Assembly (NCBI GenBank): GCA_002344345.1
Contig: DDTL01000162.1
Coordinates: forward strand, 1 to 23,591
DNA from: Saprospiraceae bacterium UBA2365
GTDB lineage: Bacteria; Bacteroidota; Bacteroidia; Chitinophagales; Saprospiraceae
DNA length: 23,591 nt
Direction of reading: 5' to 3'
The position numbers and the translations under genes were made by a program. The notes beneath the pieces were generated by a model. It was not told where the DNA came from, ran no database searches, and saw nothing but the letters and a program-made list of their open reading frames with translations. Shown here piece after piece: positions 17,949-23,591 of this stretch (within the stretch, counting starts at the first letter, position 1; every line of letters starts with the position of its first letter).

Positions 17949-17985
17949 TTGACAGTTTAATTGATTGACCGGATTTGAATTGACC
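17949..17985. promoter_or_regulatory. Candidate operator: three TTGAC direct repeats
   Basis: TTGAC begins at 17949, 17965 and 17980; the last two are the identical seven-base word ATTGACC. The spacing of 15-16 bp is about 1.5 helical turns. LytTR regulators are known to bind short direct repeats separated by roughly a turn, so autoregulation of the downstream kinase/regulator pair is conceivable. The site is about 280 bp from the start codon, so this is tentative. Confidence 0.2.
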
Positions 17986-18110
17986 ATCAATAAACAATCC
18001 ATGTTTGTATTCGATCATCATCAGAACGGTCAATATGCATCCAAAACAAGACTTCTGTTCGTAGGTATATTATCCGCTTTATACGCGTTATATGCATCCT
18101 GTATGCTACA

Positions 18111-18142
18111 TTTGAACATTTGATCAGTTTTTTCCAATTTTG
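18111..18142 (+). promoter_or_regulatory. Candidate Bacteroidota-type promoter for the kinase/regulator pair
   Basis: TTTG at 18111-18114 and CAATTTTG at 18135-18142 are separated by 20 bp. The phylum consensus is TTTG, about 19 bp, then TAnnTTTG, so the -7 element has one mismatch (C for T). It would give a leader of about 110 bases before the ATG at 18260. In AT-rich DNA such matches also arise by chance. Confidence 0.25.
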
Positions 18143-18259
18143 CAGTCTGTTTGGGGATGTATATGCATACGATTCTATGATGTACACGGCGAAGTTGATG
18201 GAAATTACTCTTCAAACATGGTAAAATAATTAAAAGCATCACACAAATCATTTTTCAGA

Positions 18260-19321
18260 ATGAAAAGCAATCAATTCATAAATAATATAAAACTGAATTT
18301 CTGGCATTATCAACTGATTGGATTTACCATTCATACCTTAAACCATTTAGCCAGGTATTGGGATTTATATGCGAATTCTTTAAAGAAAAGCTTTTCACTT
18401 TTACTCAGTAATATCATTTTAATTTTATTAACGCTGGTTCTCAGACAGATATACCGGTATTTCTACCGATTGAGGAAAACACCGCTATATTATATTCTGT
18501 TGATTTCCATTTTATCAACCCTGACTTCTTTTGTCTGGCAGGAGGTCAAATTCACATATGACCATTTACTTTGGGATTGGGATATCAATTGGTTTACTCT
18601 GGAACGAAAACACGAATACTTTTTCCTCATACTTGTCAATGCCTATGTGCCTTTTGTATGGAGTATCCTTTACTTTGGAATTAAATACTGGAAAGATCTG
18701 CAGATGGAATTTGAGAGATCAAAAGCGCTTCAGATCCAGGCTGTTGAGGCTCAATTAAAAATGCTAAGGTATCAGTTGAATCCTCATTTTCTGTTCAATT
18801 CACTCAATTCTATCCAGGGATTGATGTATCAGGATGTCAAAAAAGCTGATTTGATGCTGACAGAATTATCTGAATTTCTACGTTATTCCCTCAAATTTAA
18901 AAATGAATTGTTCATTTCTCTTTCAAATGAATTTGAGATCATTGAGAAATATTTATTCATTGAAAAAATACGATTCAATGAAAATCTGAATTATAAGATA
19001 TCCTATACACCAGAAATTTCAAATGCGAAAATTCTTTGTTTTTTGACTCAACCATTGGTAGAAAATGCTGTAAAACACGGAATGAAAAGCAACAGTGGTA
19101 AAATCACTTCTGTATTTGTTGAAGCTGAAAGAAAATCAGAATGGCTGATGATCCATATTGTCAACACAGGAAAATGGCTTAGCAATGATTTTGAATTAGG
19201 CACGGGCATAGAGAACCTAAAAGAAAGGTTACACAATGCATATGGGGACAATTGTTCTTTTGAATTGATAACGGATGAAGAATTTGTAAAATTTGAGATT
19301 AAAATCCCATATAATGAGTAA
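18260..19321 (+). CDS. LytS/YehU-type sensor histidine kinase
   Basis: Inner-membrane sensor kinase of the His_kinase (PF06580) class. Hydrophobic segments lie at about 45-62, 75-93 and 120-140, with no extended extracellular sensor. A coiled linker (146-170) leads to the phospho-acceptor motif QLNPHFLFNSLNSIQ with His176. The ATPase part follows, with N-box PLVENAVKHG (Asn269) and G-box GTGIENLKERL (about 314-324). It presumably phosphorylates the LytTR regulator encoded next: the genes overlap by 8 bp (ATGAGTAA), so translation is probably coupled. The signal is unknown; the short loops suggest it senses membrane state or an intramembrane partner. Length 353 is normal for the family. Confidence 0.94.
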   Translation: MKSNQFINNIKLNFWHYQLIGFTIHTLNHLARYWDLYANSLKKSFSLLLSNIILILLTLVLRQIYRYFYRLRKTPLYYILLISILSTLTSFVWQEVKFTYDHLLWDWDINWFTLERKHEYFFLILVNAYVPFVWSILYFGIKYWKDLQMEFERSKALQIQAVEAQLKMLRYQLNPHFLFNSLNSIQGLMYQDVKKADLMLTELSEFLRYSLKFKNELFISLSNEFEIIEKYLFIEKIRFNENLNYKISYTPEISNAKILCFLTQPLVENAVKHGMKSNSGKITSVFVEAERKSEWLMIHIVNTGKWLSNDFELGTGIENLKERLHNAYGDNCSFELITDEEFVKFEIKIPYNE

Positions 19322-20042
19322 TTACACCGCATTGATCATTGATGATGAATCGTTAGCCAGATTTACCCTGAAAAACAAACTGGAAGAATATCCTCAGATT
19401 GACATTTTGGGTGAAGCTGCTTCAGTAGCAGAAGCTGTTACATCGATCAGTCAATTGAAACCGGATCTGTTGTTCCTCGACATTCAATTAGGTGATGGGA
19501 CAGGATTTGATTTACTTAATCAGGTGGAATTCACAGGTGACATCATTTTTGTGACAGCATTTGACGAATTTGCCATCAGGGCTTTTGAGATCAATGCCCT
19601 GGATTACCTGATGAAACCGGTTTCCGACAGACGCCTGAAAGATGCGCTGGAACGGCTTTTTGAAGGAGAATCCAAATCAATGGTTAGCGAACCGGTAAAA
19701 ATTGACTACAATGACCGTCTGATGGTGACATTACGCAAGTCCATCAATTTTGTAAAGATGAGCGAAATAGTAGCCATTACAGCCTCCAGGGAATATAGTT
19801 ACATCTATACCAATACGGGTAAAGAATACCTGACATCCTATAATATCAGCGAATGGGACAATAGGTTGCCTGATCAACATTTTTGCAGGATCCACCGTTC
19901 TACCATCATCAATTTTGAGTACATTGCCAAAATAACTCCTAACATTACTGGAACAGCTGAAGTATTGATGCAAAACTCCAGTAAATCTTATGTTATCTCG
20001 AGAAGTTATTTTAAAAAAATCAAACATCGGTATAAACTTTAA
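19314..20042 (+). CDS. LytTR-family response regulator
   Basis: A 242-residue cytosolic regulator. The receiver domain (about 4-118) has acidic residues Asp10 and Asp11, the phospho-acceptor Asp56 in LLFLDIQLG, Thr81 and Lys101 (YLMKP). A C-terminal LytTR DNA-binding domain (about 135-242) shows the family wording FCRIHRSTIINFEYI and ends SYFKKIKHRYKL. Start is the ATG at 19314 inside the last codons of the kinase gene; the upstream TTG at 19293 would add seven residues with no family support. Cognate partner of the preceding kinase. Targets are unknown, but TTGAC repeats upstream of the pair are a candidate site. No terminator is seen; repeat copy 2 begins about 95 bp downstream. Confidence 0.95.
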   Translation: MSNYTALIIDDESLARFTLKNKLEEYPQIDILGEAASVAEAVTSISQLKPDLLFLDIQLGDGTGFDLLNQVEFTGDIIFVTAFDEFAIRAFEINALDYLMKPVSDRRLKDALERLFEGESKSMVSEPVKIDYNDRLMVTLRKSINFVKMSEIVAITASREYSYIYTNTGKEYLTSYNISEWDNRLPDQHFCRIHRSTIINFEYIAKITPNITGTAEVLMQNSSKSYVISRSYFKKIKHRYKL

Positions 20043-20137
20043 CCCCCGAAGCGCCATAATTGAACATAGAAATCTCACCTTCAATGACTTAATTAACACC
20101 TCATTAAAGTCTTTCTGCGATTATTTGAATTCCCCTG

Positions 20138-20511
20138 TCCTAACCTGGACGGCTTAGAAACAAAGAGGAAAATAATTTAAGAACCCCGAGCCGCTTCGCT
20201 AAGGGACAGGCCCCATACGGGCAAGCCCCATACGGGCAGGCTCATACGGGCATGCTCTGAACAACGAATTTTGATTTAAGAAGTCCAATACATCTGTAAT
20301 CATAATTCGTTAATCCTTTGCTTGCCCGTATGGGTTTGCCCCGTTGGATATATCTCCTACGGGGTTCGACCCCGTTGGAGATATATCCTACGGGGTTCGC
20401 CCCGTTGGAGATATATCCTACGAGGTAAATATTCAGTGTGGCATTTTTTCTAAGATCAAATTTCTTTAAAGTTCTGCCAAAAATCACGAATTCAAGTTTT
20501 GAGACGCTAAA
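20138..20511. repeat. Dispersed intergenic repeat, copy 2 (longer version)
   Basis: Second copy of the element at 12243-12518, in the same orientation. It carries CCCATACGGGCAAG-type units at 20210-20224, 20225-20239 and 20240-20253, an inverted copy at 20320-20334 that pairs perfectly over 15 bp with 20212-20226, and a core of three 30-31 bp units starting at 20343, 20374 and 20404. Copy 1 has only one degenerate core unit, so the core has expanded or contracted. The hairpin content resembles REP/BIME-like elements. Confidence 0.85.
20346..20388. repeat. 43-bp near-perfect palindrome inside repeat copy 2
   Basis: Arms GGATATATCTCC (20346-20357) and GGAGATATATCC (20377-20388) are exact inverted repeats and continue inward through ACGGGGT/ACCCCGT with one mismatch to the central TCG. 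The neighbouring unit holds a second, perfect hairpin, ACGGGG-TTCG-CCCCGT (20390-20405), with a UUCG-type tetraloop if transcribed. Both could fold in RNA or be extruded in DNA. Confidence 0.92.
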
Positions 20512-20830
20512 AAAGAACCAAATCCAGACCTTTCCCTTTTGAGCTTTATGGGTGAAAAACGGAATTTCAATGCATTTTCCAGTTTTATTTTAATCGAAAA
20601 TTACTGCCATTAATATAGATATTCCAGCAGTTTGTAGAAGTATAAACAAATTTTATAACATTTACATGAGTGCCTGCGTCTAATAGGCAAAAATGATAAC
20701 TCATTCTAAACCAATAAAATTTAACAAATTATGAAATCGAAATGAAAATATTTAGGGCATATTATACAAAACGATCCTAATTATTTTTTATCAAAGATTC
20801 TGATTAATAACTGAAATTAAAAAAAAACTT

Positions 20831-21526
20831 ATGAAATACTTTATTCTAATTCTGGCAAGTTTAATGATCCTTTTTGTGGTGAAAGCCAATGTAACAAACA
20901 CACATCATGAGGAAAGCAAATTAAAAGAATTTGACAAAATTTCCTCCCGGATTGCAGGTGAAATCACCGTCAAAAAAGGTGATTTTAAAATTGAAAAACA
21001 AGGCAAGAAGTCTCAACTGGATAATATTGAATTTTTAGTAAAAGACAAAAAACTGATCATTCAGTATAAATCTCGTCTTAGATTTAATTCAGGCAAAGTA
21101 AAAATTAACATTACCATGCCTTCGCTCAACGGCGCATCGGTATCAGGATCGGGTAAAATAAACATTCATGACGCCTTCAAAGGTTCTGAGCTCAGGCTTT
21201 CGATCAGTGGCAGCGGTAAAATTGAGATAGAAGCACCTGATTACCACAATCTGGATTGTTCCATAGCTGGTTCGGGCGAATGTAACATCCTCGGAAAAGC
21301 TAAGATCAGATATGCTTCAGTTAACATTAGTGGAAGTGGAAACTGTGATGCTGAAAAAGCGGATATTCAGGAAATGCATATAAATATTTCAGGTAGTGGC
21401 GACTGTGATGTTTCAGTTAAACAGTTGCTTGATGTAAAAATCGCAGGCAGCGGGAAAGTTGAATATACTGGCAATCCCGAGATCAGGCAAAAAATCGCCG
21501 GATCAGGAAAAGTCATAAAAAGCTAA
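20831..21526 (+). CDS. Secreted DUF2807 (GIN-domain, adhesin-head-like) protein
   Basis: A 231-residue exported protein with a signal peptide at 1-19 (MKYFILILAS start, ending VKA). Residues about 30-229 form a DUF2807 domain (PF10988, putative auto-transporter adhesin head GIN). GSG occurs seven times, at residues 106, 127, 147, 168, 188, 206 and 224, each inside (I/V)(S/A)GSG, which marks successive turns of a beta-helix-like ladder with 18-21 residues per turn. Such proteins are abundant in Bacteroidota envelopes; no biochemical role is established to my knowledge. No lipobox or T9SS tail is seen, so it is probably periplasmic or loosely surface-attached. The serine-hydrolase gene starts 57 bp downstream. 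Confidence 0.9.
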   Translation: MKYFILILASLMILFVVKANVTNTHHEESKLKEFDKISSRIAGEITVKKGDFKIEKQGKKSQLDNIEFLVKDKKLIIQYKSRLRFNSGKVKINITMPSLNGASVSGSGKINIHDAFKGSELRLSISGSGKIEIEAPDYHNLDCSIAGSGECNILGKAKIRYASVNISGSGNCDAEKADIQEMHINISGSGDCDVSVKQLLDVKIAGSGKVEYTGNPEIRQKIAGSGKVIKS

Positions 21527-21543
21527 TTAGTGCTTTAAACTAT

Positions 21544-21571
21544 TATTAATCAATTATTAATCAATTATTAA
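21544..21571. repeat. Short 11-bp tandem repeat between the DUF2807 and hydrolase genes
   Basis: TATTAATCAAT is repeated at 21544-21554 and 21555-21565, with a partial third copy to 21571. It lies 12-40 bases before the ATG at 21584, so changes in copy number could alter the 5' leader length. Confidence 0.8.
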
Positions 21572-21583
21572 ATAAAAATAGAA

Positions 21584-22705
21584 ATGAAAACATACATGTT
21601 AACGGGTTTTATAAACCTTATGATGATCTTCAATATTTTTGGACACAAAACTTTAGAAGTTCCTGCTTCGTTGACAACAAACTCCAATCATTCACTTCGT
21701 AAATTTGAAGTGATGACTGATATTGATCGCACTTTGTCAGATTTGGCTTCCAGAGAATTATTCTCAGGAACAGTATTGATCTCCAGGAAAAATGAAACTT
21801 TGTTCAAGAAAGCTTACGGATATTCAGATTTTCGGACAATGAGTCCAAACACCACAGAAACTAAATTCAATCTTGGTTCTATCAACAAAATATTCACCAA
21901 TGTGGCTATTCTTCAATTGGCAGAACAGGGTCGGTTGAGCCTTGATGACAAATTAATTAAACATTTACCTGGATTGCATATGAATGGAATTTCCAACATT
22001 GTAACCATACGTCAATTGCTCGAAATGACTTCCGGACTGGGAGATTTGCAGTCCGATGTTAAGACCGGAGTACCAGTAAATCAATACAAGGAGTTGAATG
22101 ATTATGTGAGCATCTTATCTCAATCTGAATTGAGCTTTACTCCGGGCTCAGGCACACAATATTCTAATGCCGGATATCTTTTACTTGGATTGGTCATCGA
22201 AGAGATTACCGGTATGAGTTATCACCATTATGTAAAGGAAAACGTTTTTTTGCCTGTGGGAATGCAAAATACAGACTTTTATACACTTGACCAAATAATT
22301 CCTAACCTGGCGATAGGTTGCACCGGAGTGAAAGATAATTGGAAAAAGTGTGAATCTAATATCAACATGCTTCCCTTTAGGGGAAATTCTGCAGAAGGTG
22401 GATATTCAACAGTTGAAGACATGGCGCTGTTCTTTCAAGCTTTAAGTCAAGGTAAACTGTTAAGTGCCAAGTATGTGAATTATATCTTAACGCAACAAAT
22501 TGGAGTAAATGAATCTAAAGCAGTTCAGGAAGGGCAGTTGACAATGCAGGGTGGCGCACCAGGCGTAAATTGTTGCCTGAGTTATAATGCAAAAACAGAT
22601 GAACTGGTCATAGTTTTGGGCAATTATGACCCTCCAATTGCTACCAACGCATTTAGAAAGATCAGGGACAAATTACAAAACATGGAATTGGATAAAACGA
22701 TTTAA
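21584..22705 (+). CDS. Exported serine hydrolase of the class C beta-lactamase/PBP-like family
   Basis: A 373-residue protein with a signal peptide at about 1-20. The beta-lactamase fold (PF00144) shows the nucleophile motif S-x-x-K as SINK (Ser99, Lys102), the Tyr motif as YSN (193-195, in QYSNAGYLLLG), and a QGGAPG segment (322-327) at the position of the third KTG/HxG-type motif. Members act as D-aminopeptidases, esterases, transesterases or peptidoglycan-modifying enzymes; motifs alone do not separate these, and a true antibiotic-hydrolysing role is unlikely. No T9SS tail or lipobox, so probably periplasmic. It lies 57 bp after the DUF2807 gene and may be co-transcribed. A hairpin downstream ends the unit. 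Confidence 0.9.
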   Translation: MKTYMLTGFINLMMIFNIFGHKTLEVPASLTTNSNHSLRKFEVMTDIDRTLSDLASRELFSGTVLISRKNETLFKKAYGYSDFRTMSPNTTETKFNLGSINKIFTNVAILQLAEQGRLSLDDKLIKHLPGLHMNGISNIVTIRQLLEMTSGLGDLQSDVKTGVPVNQYKELNDYVSILSQSELSFTPGSGTQYSNAGYLLLGLVIEEITGMSYHHYVKENVFLPVGMQNTDFYTLDQIIPNLAIGCTGVKDNWKKCESNINMLPFRGNSAEGGYSTVEDMALFFQALSQGKLLSAKYVNYILTQQIGVNESKAVQEGQLTMQGGAPGVNCCLSYNAKTDELVIVLGNYDPPIATNAFRKIRDKLQNMELDKTI

Positions 22706-22800
22706 GGTTAACCAGATTTTAATAACAAATTATGTGAGAGTTTTTTCGAATTAAAATCACCCTACATTTTTGCAAATTCATATCAACATTTTTATAAATA

Positions 22801-22828
22801 AATAGAGGACCAAATGTGGCCCTCTATT
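22801..22828. terminator. Hairpin between convergent genes, likely bidirectional terminator
   Basis: AATAGAGG (22801-22808) pairs with CCTCTATT (22821-22828), extended inward by CCA/TGG around AATG with one mismatch. On the minus strand it is followed by a T-rich tract, making it a fair terminator for the T9SS cargo gene ending at 22856; on the plus strand the T-run is weak, but it lies about 95 bp after the hydrolase stop. Confidence 0.65.
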
Positions 22829-22855
22829 CGTTTACAACAAATTGACTTTATCTGA

Positions 22856-23591
22856 TTACAATTTAATCACTTTCAAAGATTCATTCATATGATAACCAGT
22901 GCATTGAAGGATATACAAACCAGGTTGGATAGCAGATAAATCAAGATTGTATACCTGTTCTCCCTCCAGTATCTGCCTTGATTCCACTTTTACGACCTGA
23001 CCATTTATATTCGTAAGTACCAGATTTACCTCTTCGGATTTGGCACTTTTTATCCTGAATCTCAAATCATTTTGAGCAGGATTGTTCAATAATTGGATTC
23101 CTGATAAAACTTTATTGGTATTTTCTTCTGCATTTGTGGTCACCCTGTTGCTTAATACATTGAACAAATTCAAAATATTGCTGCCTGAATAATCTTCCCC
23201 AATTCCAAAGATATTACCGCAATTCTCCAAAATATAATGAATAAATGATTCATCATCATCAAAAAGCGGGGCATTGAGTATACATAAAGGTAGTTCGAGT
23301 CCACATTCATTGTGGATCAGCAAAATCGCCTGTTGGAATGTTGTCACATCATTATAGTTCAGCGAATCAAGACAACTGATCAAAACAGGATCAACTTCAG
23401 GGTCAATCACGAGTATGTCGCAATCGCCTTCAGTCAATACTGTCAACCCAAGACATGTTGCAAAGCATTCATTCGGAACATAATAGAAATTGCCGAGACT
23501 ATCAGAAGCGCAAATGAACGGAGTTTCATCCTCCACCTCGCAGTCACATGCTTCCCATGGATTGTAATATTCACACAAACTGTCTGTTACG
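22856..23591 (-). CDS. T9SS cargo protein with Kazal-like module (5' end beyond window)
   Basis: The reading frame is open to the window edge, so the N-terminus and signal peptide are missing; the TTG at 23578 is not a believable start. The visible part has about 244 residues. Near its left end (about 23420-23548) six cysteines are spaced C-x1-C-x9-C-x14-C-x3-C-x10-C, with wording PFICASD, PNECFATC and TEGDC that fits a Kazal-type serine-protease-inhibitor domain (compare PVCGSDG...NECEAxC). A middle region of unknown fold follows, and the last 80 residues or so are a T9SS type A sorting domain (QLLNNPAQNDLRF, LTNINGQVV, PGLYILQCTG). The protein is therefore surface-exposed or released. The number of further upstream domains is unknown. 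Confidence 0.82.
   Translation of the reverse strand, partial: VTDSLCEYYNPWEACDCEVEDETPFICASDSLGNFYYVPNECFATCLGLTVLTEGDCDILVIDPEVDPVLISCLDSLNYNDVTTFQQAILLIHNECGLELPLCILNAPLFDDDESFIHYILENCGNIFGIGEDYSGSNILNLFNVLSNRVTTNAEENTNKVLSGIQLLNNPAQNDLRFRIKSAKSEEVNLVLTNINGQVVKVESRQILEGEQVYNLDLSAIQPGLYILQCTGYHMNESLKVIKL

Larger units (their letters stand above)
17695..18259. other. Intergenic region upstream of the two-component pair
   Basis: About 565 bp. Two 40-41-codon open frames (17768-17893 and 18001-18123) have no known relatives I can name and no ribosome signal, and are probably chance. The region also contains a 7-bp-arm palindrome (17927-17942), three TTGAC words spaced 16 and 15 bp apart (17949, 17965, 17980) and a candidate promoter at 18111-18142. 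Confidence 0.5.
20043..20830. other. Long intergenic region holding dispersed-repeat copy 2
   Basis: About 790 bp without a credible gene. Positions 20138-20511 are copy 2 of the repeat. An open frame across it on the minus strand reads the 30-bp unit as a ten-residue repeat (GYISNG-like) and is taken as spurious. The remaining 20512-20830 is AT-rich and featureless apart from a weak TGCCT/AGGCA hairpin near 20672-20690. The promoter of the DUF2807 gene should be here, but I could not identify it. Confidence 0.6.

Noticed and set aside
18001..18123. 40-residue frame with a hydrophobic stretch ending in ASC that resembles a lipobox
   Set aside because: Too short, with no positive N-terminal signal arrangement and no ribosome signal; overlapping open frames on the other strand show the region is open by chance.
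19293..19313. TTG start for the LytTR regulator seven codons upstream of the ATG
   Set aside because: The receiver domain normally starts a few residues before the acidic pair; the ATG overlapping the kinase stop gives the usual coupled arrangement.
20181..20434. Possible CRISPR array because of tandem GC-rich units
   Set aside because: Units are 14-15 or 30-31 bp long and directly abutting, with no unique spacers, and there are no cas genes nearby.
20242..20487. Open frame of 81 codons on the minus strand through repeat copy 2, reading ten-residue GYISNG-like repeats
   Set aside because: The periodic peptide is simply the 30-bp DNA unit read in frame; the frame is not kept in copy 1, and the units are palindromic, so this is a repeat artefact.
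21584..22705. Antibiotic-resistance beta-lactamase
   Set aside because: The fold and SxxK/YxN motifs are shared by many esterases and peptidases; the third motif is not the canonical KTG, and nothing in the context suggests resistance.

Overview
The window looks like chromosomal DNA of a member of the Bacteroidota, most likely a Saprospiria-type environmental lineage. It is AT-rich, has almost no Shine-Dalgarno sequences, and carries three proteins with C-terminal type IX secretion (T9SS) sorting domains. It also has a TamL-type Omp85 lipoprotein next to a TrmH-family methyltransferase, PKD-rich secreted proteins, a LytS/LytTR two-component pair and a DUF2807 (GIN-domain) protein. The phylum call is firm; the finer placement is inference. 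No rRNA, tRNA, CRISPR array, phage or transposase gene was found.

Layout. (1) 263-4213 encodes a large secreted M12B-like metalloprotease with ten PKD domains and a T9SS sorting domain; a strong hairpin terminator is shared with the convergent next gene. (2) 4269-5036 (-) is a TrmH/SpoU RNA methyltransferase, divergent by only 28 bp from tamL (5065-7395), an outer-membrane Omp85 lipoprotein that apparently starts at TTG. (3) 9087-12197 and 7415-9034 (both -) form a two-gene unit: a 1036-residue periplasmic TPR solenoid and a plug-less outer-membrane barrel. (4) 12198-13103 is non-coding and holds copy 1 of a dispersed repeat. (5) 13104-16145 is a tight three-gene cluster: a TIGR02206/TMEM164-like membrane protein, an arginyltransferase (ATE)-like GNAT-fold protein and an NhaC-type Na+/H+ antiporter. 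A secreted parallel beta-helix protein with a T9SS tail follows (16183-17694). (6) 18260-20042 is a LytS-type histidine kinase and LytTR regulator overlapping by 8 bp. (7) 20043-20830 is non-coding and holds copy 2 of the dispersed repeat, with long hairpins. (8) 20831-22705 encodes a DUF2807 protein and a secreted serine hydrolase. (9) The right edge carries the 3' part of a minus-strand T9SS cargo with a Kazal-like six-cysteine module.

Common themes. Most of the genes serve the cell envelope: assembly (TamL), an undefined TPR/barrel pair, ion homeostasis (NhaC) and secreted enzymes or adhesins exported by T9SS, whose machinery is not in the window. No single novel defence or mobile system is evident. 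The most interesting items are the dispersed palindromic repeat family (two copies with different unit numbers), the TPR-barrel pair, and the TMEM164-like/ATE-like/NhaC cluster.
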